A program made the translations under genes and the position numbers. This document shows, one piece after another, positions 12,201-21,672 of a stretch of DNA of 64,000 nt (its first letter is position 1; each line of letters starts with the position of its first letter). Under the pieces are notes generated by a model that was not told the origin of the DNA, ran no database searches, and saw only the letters and a list, made by a program, of their open reading frames with translations. Origin of the DNA: Heterodera schachtii (lineage: Eukaryota > Nematoda > Chromadorea > Rhabditida > Heteroderidae); the NCBI GenBank assembly GCA_023374025.1, contig SIJG01000158.1, positions 1 to 64,000 on the forward strand, read 5' to 3'.

Positions 12201-12398
12201 ACTCAAGTTTTTAACAGTGAAGCGAACTCTTGGGGTTTTGAATTCATTTCTTTTGCGGTGAGTGGCGGGCGATTCACTTAATTAATTGCATTTTTAATTT
12301 TGAAATGGCAAATTAAGGAATTAATGGACCCGAGCAAAGGATTGTACAACAAAGACGAGGACAAAGTCACCTTGGCCATTGAGTTTGCATGTGAATAG
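6166..12398 (+). CDS. Predicted secreted BTB-BACK-MATH-MATH protein (593 aa)
   Basis: Eleven exons keep one open frame: 6166-6250, 6588-6694, 7214-7403, 7453-7562, 8464-8613, 8655-8793, 9326-9640, 11201-11340, 11553-11871, 12112-12257, 12318-12398 (1782 nt). Residues 1-21 are a signal peptide (MTNIFYYFIIFSVFANF, then HVKA). BTB covers about 38-150 (YSDVQFLVG, FPAHRVILSRASDVF, FKAMLTFIYT), BACK about 155-258 (LRCLHYIDQN, LRWADEQCRQNG), MATH1 about 305-436 and MATH2 about 455-590, each with PWK or SWK, EKWLGFYL, a W-Cys-FRI block and a final LAID strand. Intron 2 has a GC donor (GAG|GCAAGT) and exon 5 follows TTTTGG instead of an AG, which needs transcript proof. Introns hold foldback repeats and a tRNA-like relic. 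In known families BTB-BACK recruits CUL3 and MATH binds substrate; secretion is unusual and suggests action outside the cell. Stop at TGTGAATAG. Confidence 0.72.
7060..7128 (+). pseudogene. tRNA-derived relic in the BTB intron
   Basis: The 3' part GCGGGTTCGATTCCCAC has the shape of a TΨC arm and loop, and the first half has a D-arm-like GGTAGCTAAATGGTCGG. The acceptor ends do not pair well and no anticodon can be trusted, so this is a degenerate tRNA or tRNA-derived repeat, not a working gene. Confidence 0.4.
7600..8410. repeat. Foldback (MITE-like) element in an intron
   Basis: The left half (about 7740-7870) and right half (about 8095-8240) are inverted copies, sharing TGAGTCACTTTTGG, GTGCATAAATACAC and the AGCACCTATTTTGCAC core. 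Outer parts hold the string ttaggggtatattttt or its complement, seen in similar elements at 16240, 28040, 51320 and 61710. No coding capacity, so a non-autonomous element is likely. Confidence 0.6.
9850..11150. repeat. Insertion inside a MATH intron with CCGGGT-rich tracts
   Basis: The paralogous intron at 18388-18641 is about 250 bp, whereas this one (9641-11200) is expanded by some 1.3 kb. The extra DNA has low-complexity GGGTCCGGGT tracts at about 10020-10150 and 10680-10800, a poly-G run at about 10360 and a partial repeat at 10550-10640 whose TATTTTCTCTAATTAT-like end recurs at 40880 and 53650. Origin as one or more nested mobile elements is inference. Confidence 0.55.
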
Positions 12399-13240
12399 CG
12401 TAAACATTTTGAGAAGAATTGAAAATAGAAAAGAAGAAAAGAATGAATTCAGCAGAAAGAGTTTCCAAATGACACAAAAATTTTTTGATGCATAAATTTT
12501 ATCTTTTTCTTTTTTATATTTTGTAAAGTATTTTGCTTTTCATAAAGCAACATATTTCAATGACCAGAGATGGGATTTTTAGGTGCTAAAAATCGAGAAA
12601 TAAGTACCTAAATGCCTTACGAACACTTGCGGCCAATTTCGGGGAAAAAAATTTTTTAAATAACTTAAAAAGATTTCTGAAAACATAGAATGAAAGATTG
12701 GGCCTCGTTAGTGTTAAAATTAATCAGTTTTTTACCAATATAATTTTGATGCGCGATTTGAGCATTTTTTGAGAAAAAATGCAGTTTTTAAAATTTTTTG
12801 ACATTTTCATCCAGTTTTGAACACATATTTTTGAGGTATTTTTGTCACCTAAAAACCCCAGCTCGACTCATATGTTAAAAAGAGCAGAATTTTCAAATCG
12901 CGCATCAAAATTATATTGGTAAAAAACTGATTAATTTTAATTTTTTATGACATCACCAAGAAAGGAAAATTTTGCTAGGCAAATGATAAATCAATAGTCA
13001 ACCACGTCTTTGTTGGACAAGCTTTATTCTTTGTCCATCATTCCATAATTTTGACAATTTTATTCGTCTTTTTTTATTATTGTAGTGAATTAATTGTGTA
13101 AAAATAAATTTATTTAAATTTTCACTCACTGCAAATCTAAAATAATAAAATTCAAAAAACATTGTATTATCGAAAGCTCTAAATGATAATTATTTCTTTT
13201 TGGAATGTTTAATATTCTAATTCTTAATTCAGTTGCCAAA
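12399..13240. other. 3' flank, foldback and MATH remnants
   Basis: 12399-12500 is the conserved 3' flank of the MATH family. 12714-12762 and 12892-12938 are long inverted arms (core ACCAATATAATTTTGATGCG), a foldback of about 225 bp. On the minus strand 12990-13040 and 13125-13160 still show pieces of the last two MATH exons (a degenerate TTGTACAACAAAGACG and a TTTGCAGTGAGTG donor). Nothing intact is coded. Confidence 0.55.
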
Positions 13241-13313
13241 ATGAATTATCCATTTTATTATTTTGCTATATTATCAGTCCTTGTCAATTTATATTTTAAA
13301 CTAGCGGGTGCGT
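13241..13313 (+). pseudogene. Decayed signal-peptide exon
   Basis: Reads MNYPFYYFAILSVLVNLYFK, then L-A-G and soon a stop. It aligns along its length with the signal exons at 6166 and 14947 but lacks the intact donor, and no BTB exon follows before the next signal exon. Confidence 0.55.
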
Positions 13314-13319
13314 GAACCG

Positions 13320-13805
13320 TCGGATCTGGGCTTGGGATAAAGCGCTTCGCGCTTCTTGAGCTTCGCTACCTAGATAAGCTATCTGGTTGTTTAAGAGATT
13401 TGGAATTTTGAAAAAATTTGCAGGGTTTTAAGGCCGATTCGCGCACTTTTCTAATTTTGTTGGGCATTTTCTGCCGCTTCACGGCCTCAGACGGGCGCTT
13501 CGCGCCCGTATTAAATTTGGTGATTTTTAGGCCGCTTCGCGGCCTCGAGCGGGCGCTTCGCGCCCGTATTAAATTTGGTGATTTTTAGGCCGCTTCGCGG
13601 CCTCGAGCGGGCGCTTCGCGCCCGTTTTAAATTTTGTTGGGCTTTGACGGGCGCTTCGCGCCGGTTTTTTAATTTGTTGAGCTCAGACGGGCGCTTCGCG
13701 CCCGTTTCTAAATTTTCAAATTTTTAGGCCGCTTCGCGGCCTCGAACGGGAGCTTCGCACCCGTTTCTAATTTTTGTTGTGCTTTTCGGCCGCTTCGCGC
13801 CCGAA
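13320..13805. repeat. Array of GC-rich hairpins (GGGCGCTTCGCGCCC type)
   Basis: In an AT-rich setting this block holds about ten short perfect palindromes of two kinds, GGGCGCTTCGCGCCC and GGCCGCTTCGCGGCC, each a 6-bp stem with a 3-base loop, spaced by AT-rich linkers such as TAAATTTGGTGATTTTT. Composition and structure differ strongly from the surroundings. It lies between a decayed signal exon and the upstream region of the next gene. Confidence 0.8.
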
Positions 13806-13810
13806 ACCAC

Positions 13811-14065
13811 GGTAAAAAGAGGTACAAAAATGATAAGAAGAGGTACAAAAGTGCTTGGAAGAGGTACAAAGGTGATTGGAAGAGGTACAAAAGTGATTGG
13901 AAGAGGTACAAAGGTGATTGGAAGAGGTACAAAAGTGATTGGAAGAGGTACAAAAGTGATTAGAAGAGTTACAAAAATGATAAGAAGAGGTACAAAAATG
14001 ATAAGAAGAGGTACAACAGTGATTAGAAGAGGTACAAAAGTGCTTGGAAGAGGTACAAAGGGTCT
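13811..14065 (+). repeat. Minisatellite, 21-bp unit, about 12 copies
   Basis: Tandem units of 21 bp (core AGAGGTACAAAAGTGATTGG). Both strands stay open: plus strand gives 12 heptads of the form RGTKVIG, minus strand repeats LYLFQS. Neither has a credible start context or splice link, so coding is doubtful. G/A at the third block position defines sub-types, which suggests amplification by slippage or unequal exchange. Confidence 0.85.
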
Positions 14066-14239
14066 CTAGTCTCGGGTTTTTTGGGTCTCGGTCTCGGGGT
14101 TTTCGGTCTCGGTCTCGGGGTCGAGTGATTGCAGTTGGAGGATAAAATTGTCAATTTTTGAGAGTAAATTTGGAATTCGTTTTGTTAGAAAAATGTAAAA
14201 CTAAATCTAAAATTTAAAAAATTCAAAAAATCTCAAGTC

Positions 14240-14930
14240 TAGTTTCGGGTCGGGAAAAATGTATCGGATTTAGTTTCGGGTCGGGTCGACCGAGAAAGTT
14301 CGGTTTCAGGTCGAGAAATAAAGAACAATGTTTCATGTCTCGGGTTTTGGGCTGTAACAATGAAATGAATTAACAAAAAGTTTTCACTTGGTAAGCCTAA
14401 CATTAATGAATAAATGCAAAATAGACGCAAAAAATATTAATAAATTAGTTAAGCATAAATTTTCTTCTTAATGATCAAGCATTAAGGCAATACCCACAGT
14501 TAATGATCGATTTATTTTATAATTTTAAATAATAAATATTATAATATTGGTTAAACATTTATTTTTTATTTTAAAACTATAGAAATAGACAATTTCTATG
14601 GGGGCCCCTCCATAAATTATGTTGGGCATTATAATTTAAATCATTTATAAAAAAAAGATTGTCATAGAAACGCTGAAAAATTTGAATAAAAGGCATTTAT
14701 AATATTAAATAATAAATTTTATAATATTGTAGTAAAACATTGGTTTTTTATTTTAGCAATTTCTATGGGGCCCCTCCATACATGATGTTAGGCATTATAA
14801 TTTAATTCTTTAATGCAAAAATTGAGTTAAAAAATGATTGTTGTAGAAAAGTAGAAAAATTGGAATAAAAGCCAAAGCAACTGTGAATGTAATAATCATA
14901 TTGTATTAATTGAATATTTAATTTACTTAT
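14240..14930 (+). repeat. Upstream block of the signal exon at 14947
   Basis: Contains GGGTCGGGAAAAATGTATCGG, the hairpin at 14577-14600 and two copies of a unit ending in GAATAAAAGGC or a variant. It matches 3840-4300 inverted and 4930-5500 direct. The nearness to three signal exons suggests that the exon and its upstream sequence were duplicated together. Confidence 0.65.
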
Positions 14931-14946
14931 AATTTAAGGTGCCCGA

Positions 14947-17900
14947 ATGAAATATATTTTTTATTATTTTATCATATTTTCCGTCTTTGCCAATTTCCAT
15001 GTAAAAGCATTGCCGCAAAAAGAAAAAGCAGGTGAATCTGTAATAATTTATTGTAATGAAAGAAGCGCCCGTAGCAGAAAAAATAAACTTCTCAGCATTA
15101 AGCATTGTCGTCGCAAAGAGTCAAAATCATATAGAAACCTCATTCCGAACCCTAATTCGAACAATCGAAACTAAATTCTAACATTCGACTTTTGGTTTGA
15201 GTTCGGGACGCATTTTCTATTAACGTATTTTTTAAAAATTTCTCAAAAATTTTAAGGAGCAAGCGATGAACTAAATGACAATTCGTGGGTAGAGCAAATG
15301 AAGGAAGTGTTGGACAGCGGAGAACATTCGGATGTTCAATTTTTGGTTGGGAAGGGCGACAAAAAGGAGGCGAGTAAAAAAAGGAAATTTTATTTTGAAT
15401 CCAAATTCATTAACAAATTATTTAAAAATTATGAATGGTCTTATTATCAGCTTAGCAAAAAGATCTTTATAAACTTTCTTTGAGTTGAAAAAAGAATAAT
15501 CCGAAAATCTGAAAATTATTTTTGAACCGTTTAAAAAACTTTGAGAAGAATAATTAATTATCTTTCCCACTAATTTAAAATAATAAATAAAATGAGCATT
15601 TTTCAGATTGTAAAAGCTCATAGAGTGATTCTTTCCGTTTCTTCCGCTGTTTTTAAAGCAATGTTCCGTGATGACGAGCAAAATTTAAAGAGTCCCATTG
15701 AAAAAAGTAATAAAATATTTCATTCCAAAACCTCTTAAAAGAATCAATTTTAATTTAAGATTATGCCACTAAGAAATACCAAATTTTGGTGCCCGACATT
15801 GAAATTGGGGCATTTAAAGCGATGCTAACATTTATTTACACGAAGAATTTTAACGGATTGGATGCCAATAATTGGCAAGACGTCTTAATGGCTGGTGAAA
15901 TTTATTAATTAAATCTTGAATAAATTGAATTTTAATTATAGCCGACAAATATAACATCAAAGGCTTGGTAAAGAAATGTGCCGACTTTCCCATTGAAAAA
16001 TTGCTCAATGTTTTTGTGGCTTTTGAACTGGCTTTGTTGCTGAACATGGAGGTGGGAAAGCCAAAAAATGATTAATAATTAAGGCTAGGACAGAAAATGT
16101 TCCAATGCGAGATTCTTAGGATCACTTTTTTTTTGGTAAATGCAACTGACCAAGGGCGTAGCCAGACCCTTGGCTTTGGGGGGGGGGGGGGGCTGAAGTC
16201 AAAAATTCGATTTTACGGGTGTATTTTCCCTTTTTAAGTCAGTTTTTAGGGGTGTATTTTTTGTTTTTTTAAATCCCGAATTATGGGGTGTATTTTACAA
16301 AATTTTTCGCCAAAAATTAATATTTTTTTACGATTTTGGCCTTCATTCTTGAAAAAAATGGTAAAATGGTGGTCCGGCGGTGCCGATAGGCGCCGCCGGG
16401 AAAATTTTTGAGTATTTTAATGCAATTTTGTTAAGAAAATCGCTTAAAATTTCAAAAAAATTTACTGAAAATTTTTACTTTTTGGGTTCGGGGGGGGGGG
16501 GGGGGGGCTTTAGCCCCCTCAGCCCCCCCCCTGCCTACGCCCTTGCAACTGACAAGTACAAATTTTTAATCTGGGAAAATTTTTGAGTTTTTGCACAATT
16601 TACAATTGTACAAAAAAACCATTCCTTTTAATATCATTGCATATATATTCTTTATTTTGGAATTTTGCTCTCCGCTGTTTGCGCTACATTGATCAAAATA
16701 TGCGTGCTTTGGTCAAATCTACAACCTTTTTACAAATTGATCAGGATTTGTTGTGTAAAATTCTCGAGAGAGATCAGCTGAGAATTAGCGAAATCGAAAT
16801 TTGGAATGCGGTAAAAATAAATATTTTAAATTACAATTAAATTATTATTTTTTATTAGGCACTCCATTGGGCCGACGAACAGTGTCGTCAAAATGCCATC
16901 GAATGTTCCGCTGAGAATCGACGCAAAATGCTTGGCCAAGCATTATTCAACATTCGTTTTCCACTAATCCCAAAAGAGGATTTTACAAAAAGCGTTGGTA
17001 ATAATGATATTTAATAAATATTTTCAGACGATAAACGACAAATTTTTAATTCTTGTGAGATAATTTTCAGAATATAAGAGGAATTTAAATAATTCTACTT
17101 TTACTTTTAACCTAAAAATAATAAATTAAAATCCCAAATAAATTTAGTTTTAATATTCTTATATTAAAATAGCTACAATTTATTATGTTGTATTTATTAA
17201 ACTCTTTACTAAACATATTTTAATTACAATAATTTTTTAATTTTACCTTTGTGTTTTGCTGTATTAATGCTAAATTACTTTGGCTAATATTTTTTCAATT
17301 ATAAAAGGATCTTCAAATCAACCTATATTAATATAATCTTTTATTTGGACTTTCGACTTTTTGTTCGAGTTCGAGTCAGGGGTTCGGATTGGCTGTAATA
17401 GATACCGGAATCGTAGTCAGGGCCCTTGAAAACCAAAGGAACTTGCTTTTATGACAAATTTCGTTTGTCTCTGTCGTTTTTAATTCAAAAAGGGCCCCAA
17501 GTCCAGACAAAATTCTTCTAATGATCCATTTCATCATGAATTAATTGTCTAATTAATTATCCAATTAAATCAAACTTCAGTTTCAAATGATGTGTTAACA
17601 ACGGAAGAAGTGGACAGCATTTATCAGCACTATTCCCATCAAAAGTTAAGTGATTTACCTGGGCTTATCAAATTGAAATTTGCTACTCAACAACGATACA
17701 AATACGAAGACACAATTGAGATGGAAATTAAAGTGTCCGAATTTGTGCTGGAGAATGTTGGAAGTCGCAGATTTAGCGAAGCCATGGATATTGGGGGAAT
17801 GCCGTGGAAAATAATTGCAGATATCAGAACTAAAAATGAAAACAATGAGAAATGGTTGGGCTTTTTCCTTTGGTGCAATGCTTCTGGAAAATGTTTGCTT

Positions 17901-19923
17901 ATTAAATTATTAATAGAAATAAAAATAATTTTTCTATAAAATTGAGTAATTAATTTTTGAAAAGACTTTGTAAACAGTAATTTTATAATGTACAATTTTA
18001 ATTTTTCATTTTCAAAAGTTTCGATTGATGATAAAAAACTAAAAATTATTTTAATTAACCTTTTGAATGTTCGACTAATTTAGGCGAGGTGGGGGCTAAA
18101 ATATAATTTATTGGTATTTAATTTGCTTTAAGATGGAAATTGGAGTCGCAAATGTTTGGCAACATTTCGAATTGTCTCAATAAATACTCAACAACGATAC
18201 GAAACAATTGAGATGCAAATTGAAAAAGTGTCCGAATTTGCGCGGGAGGCGGTGGGAAGTTACAGATTTAGCGATGCCGTGGACATTGGGGGATTTCCAT
18301 GGAAAATATGGGCACAAATCACAACTAAAAACGAAAACAATGAAAAATGGTTGGGCTTTTACCTTTGCTACGATGGCCCAAAAAAAGGTAAAAAAGCGTT
18401 GACACTTTTCGTAAATCTTTCAGGGGAAAAGATAAAAAAAAAATAATTAAATTTTCCTCATTGTTAAAGCTGAATTACATTTATAAAATTCTTTTTTCTC
18501 GAGATTTTTTGTTTTGGTTATTTATTTACAAAATTTTTGCATTAAATGAATAATTTAAAAAATTGTAATTTTGGTCGACTGCTCATAATGAAGACTTTAA
18601 ACTTACTGGTAATTATAATGCATATTTATTTCATTGTGCAGAAAATTTGTCTTGTAAAAGTTCGTCAACATTTCGAATTGTTTCTCAAAAGAATGGCACG
18701 GAGGATTTAATTGGAACATTATATGACCTCGTTTTTAATGAACAAAGAAACAGCTTTGGATTTGACAATTCAATTAGTTTTGCGGTGAGTGGGTAAATTT
18801 ATTTTGCATAATAAAATTCGTATTTTTGCGTTCCATTTTTTTCTCAACTCTTATTTTTATATTAAATAATTGCGGTTTAAAATTAACAGTTCTAAATGAA
18901 AAAATCGCAAATTTTCATGTTTAAAAAAACAATTAACTCCAATATTTGTCGCAAAACCTTCACAAATTTTTGCATCTCCAAATAAAATCATCCAAATTAA
19001 GGAATTGTTGGACCCGAGCAAATGATTTTACAACAAAAACGAGGACAAAGTGAAATTGGCCATTGATGTCATTATGTACGAACCAAAAATTGAGAAATTT
19101 ATTTCCGATCCGAACAAATCCAACGGCACACTTTCGATGGAAATTGAAAAATTATCGGAATTTGCGCGAGAATTCATTTGGAGTGAACGTACAAGCGAAA
19201 CTTTGTACATAAAGGGAATGCCATGGAAAATATTGGCACAAATTGAAAAGAAAAATGAAAGCAATGATAATGAGAAATGGTTGGGCTTTTATCTTTCGTG
19301 TGACTCTTCTGAAGAAGGTTTGCTTATCAAATTATATAATAGATGAAATAATATTATTTTTTCTATAAATTTGGTGTAATTAATTATTGAAAAGACTTAT
19401 GTAAATAGTAATTTTTTATGTACAATTTGAAGTGTTTTTTTTATCCAAAAATTTTTCAAGCTCATGCTCAATTTTTCATTTCCAAAAGTTTTCGACTGCG
19501 TGATAAAAGAACGGAAATTAAAAATTGTTTTAATTAAATCTTTTGAACGTCGACTCCCATTAATTTAGTCGAGGAGACTCTAAGGAAAAACGAAAAAATA
19601 TAAATTTGATTCGAATTTAATTTGCTTTAAGATGGAAATTGGAGCCGCAAATGTTCGGCAACACTTCGAATTGTTTCTCAAAAGAACGATGTGGGGGATT
19701 TTAAGAGAGAATTCGAAGGAAAAGGGGTCTTTAATAATGAAACGCCGGCTCGGGGTTTAGTAAATTTCATTTCTTTTGCGGTGAGTGGCGGGCGATGCAA
19801 TTAATTAATTGAATTTTTAATTTTGAAATGAGACAAATTAAGGAATTAATGGATCCAAGCAAAGGGTTGTATAACAAAGACGAGGACAAAGTCACCTTGG
19901 CCATTGATTTTACATGTGAATAG
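14947..19923 (+). pseudogene. Secreted BTB-BACK-MATH gene with one internal stop (695 codons)
   Basis: Thirteen exons keep phase: 14947-15031, 15257-15369, 15607-15706, 15760-15894, 15942-16051, 16661-16810, 16859-16997, 17581-17892, 18133-18387, 18642-18784, 19002-19317, 19632-19780, 19843-19923. Signal peptide, then BTB (HSDVQFLVGKGDKKE, IVKAHRVILSVSSAVF, FKAMLTFIYT), BACK (LRCLRYIDQN, LHWADEQCRQN) and a MATH array. Exon 9 is a chimera: it starts as a middle MATH exon (WSRKCLATFRIVS) and runs in frame into the core of a first MATH exon (KVSEFAREAVGSYRFSDAVD, PWKIWAQI). A TGA at 19023-19025 replaces the Gly codon of SKGFYN. Everything else is open, so the stop is recent, or the allele ends early. 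Intron 2 has a GC donor (GAG|GCGAGT) and exon 6 follows TTTTGG, not AG. A hAT-type MITE sits in intron 5. Confidence 0.68.
16151..16545. mobile_element. hAT-type MITE with 8-bp target duplication
   Basis: Terminal inverted repeats CAAGGGCGTAGCCAG (left) and the complement of CAAGGGCGTAGGCAG (right), inner poly-G/poly-C stems, 395 bp, no ORF of transposase kind. It is flanked on both sides by CAACTGAC (16143-16150 and 16546-16553), the 8-bp duplication typical of the hAT superfamily, whose ends often read CAGGGGCGTAG. It carries the motif CCGGCGGTGCCGATAGGCG found in other repeats of the window. Confidence 0.85.
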
Positions 19924-21330
19924 CGTAAACATTTTGAGAAGAACAGAACAGTGTTGAGAATGAAAGCATGGAAATCAACTGGAAGAGTTTCCTGAGGGCA
20001 CAAATTATCAATTTATTGAAAAATTATCCATTATTTGTATGGAAATCTTTTAATTTTTTCTCCTCTAAAGTAGAAAAACCTGAATAAAAGGCAAAGCTAC
20101 TGTGAATGTAATATTCATATTTCTATTAATAAATTTTTTATACAAAAATTCAAAATTATTATTATCTTTAATATTTTATTAATTTTATTGCAAAAATAAT
20201 AATTCATTAGAAACAGAGAACAAAAAAATCATTAATACAATAAATTGGCTAATTTATTAAATTTTTCACTCAAATTTTTAAAATTTCTTGAAAATTATTC
20301 ACGCTAAGCCATTTTTAAATTGATAACAGTTCTTTTTAATTTTATCTTTAATTTGCTTGATGCCTTCTTTTCCTGAAAAATGGATCCCAAAATTTATCTC
20401 TGAATTTGAAGATTTTGACACGCTTTGCAACTTCATTAAAATATCATATGTTTTATAAAATTACTTGTCTGCATTTGGCATCTAAATAGCAAAAAAGGCA
20501 CCAAAAGTTAAAGATAGAAGAAACATTCCAAATACAAATTGGGATAGTTTTATCGGCGCTACGTTGAAAAGAGGTGCATTTTGAAATTTTTTTACACTTT
20601 TTTTGGTCTTATTTTTTTTTTTGTTTTTTTTAATCTTATGGTACGCATTTCACGTTATTTAATAATCGAAAATATAAAATCCAATACAAAAATGGCCAAT
20701 TATTAATCTGTGAGATAAAAATTTTCAAAAAATTTGTAAATATCTTGACTTATACGATGTTTTTTTTCTCGTGGACCAATCTCGACGAATACGGTACCAA
20801 TCGATAGCTCTCGATGAGACAGATCGATCTAGGGGTGGGGGAAGTTAATTGGACAAGTATAAACCGGTTTTTGAACCGATTCAAATCTTATAGTACCAAT
20901 TCAGTACCAAAGTATGCTTCCTGCGCCCTCAACCCTACTATAAATATTTGAAAATTGTAAAATCATTGTATGGCAATCAGAGAGTGTGCAAAAATGAAAA
21001 TAAGAATAAACTGCAGAAAATGACCTTTATTTGTCTAACGGAATGGTTAATTTAGTTACATTTACGATAAGATGACAAGAATTAATGGCAAAACGATGAC
21101 ACAAAAAAGAAACAAATTTGAATTGTATTTGCTTACTCTTCCCAACCCTCCCATTTTTTTTACAAAATTTCTGACCCAAAATAAGGGAGAGAGAAATCGA
21201 AAAATTGGATTATGAATTTTTTTTCGAGTTCGGTTTTGGGTTCCGCTTCACGACTTCTTTGCATTTTTCGTGACTTTTCGGTGTCTTTTATTACTTTTTA
21301 GCGATTTATTATTTTTTTATAATTTCTTAG
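19924..21330. other. 3' flank and repeat DNA
   Basis: 19924-20030 is the MATH-family 3' flank. 20075-20380 repeats 5455-5780, upstream of another family gene. Beyond that the DNA is AT-rich with a low-complexity stretch at 20560-20650 and a CGAT-rich tract at 20760-20870. I see no exon that I can support. Confidence 0.5.
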
Positions 21331-21610
21331 CAGAGTTTTTGGAGATTTCCGTCCCGCTTTATGTGATTCAAGGAGAAAGGTGAGTGTGGGCAAAAAAGTA
21401 CATGGGAGAACCTCTAAAAGGGGCATTATGCCCTTATTTGGCAAAATGCCAACAACCCAATTGGAGAAATGCCATTTTAAATGGCCAAGCCCATGCTCCG
21501 CCGGCACCTGAGTCGGGCATTTCTATGTCCGGCTTTTCCTCTCTTGAATGGAAGAAACATTTGTGCCAAAATTATTCGAAATCCGTTTTTCTGATAATTG
21601 TAAATTAATT
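21331..21610. other. GC-richer island, not identified
   Basis: Both strands have open frames of about 70 codons across this island (plus 21384-21608, minus 21298-21507). The plus frame contains paired Cys and Pro-rich text, but I recognise no domain and no matching splice sites. It could be an exon of an unknown gene or part of a repeat. Confidence 0.25.
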
Positions 21611-21672
21611 TATAACTAAATATTTACAAAAAAAATTCATGTTATTAAATGTAAAGAATGAATTTTCATTTA

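Noticed and set aside
13320..13800. CRISPR array
   Set aside because: Palindromes are separated by irregular, related AT linkers, the setting is eukaryotic and no cas-like genes exist.
13779..14069. RGTKVIG repeat protein or its minus-strand LYLFQS counterpart
   Set aside because: A 21-bp tandem repeat is open on both strands by its period alone, and no splice or start context supports a gene.
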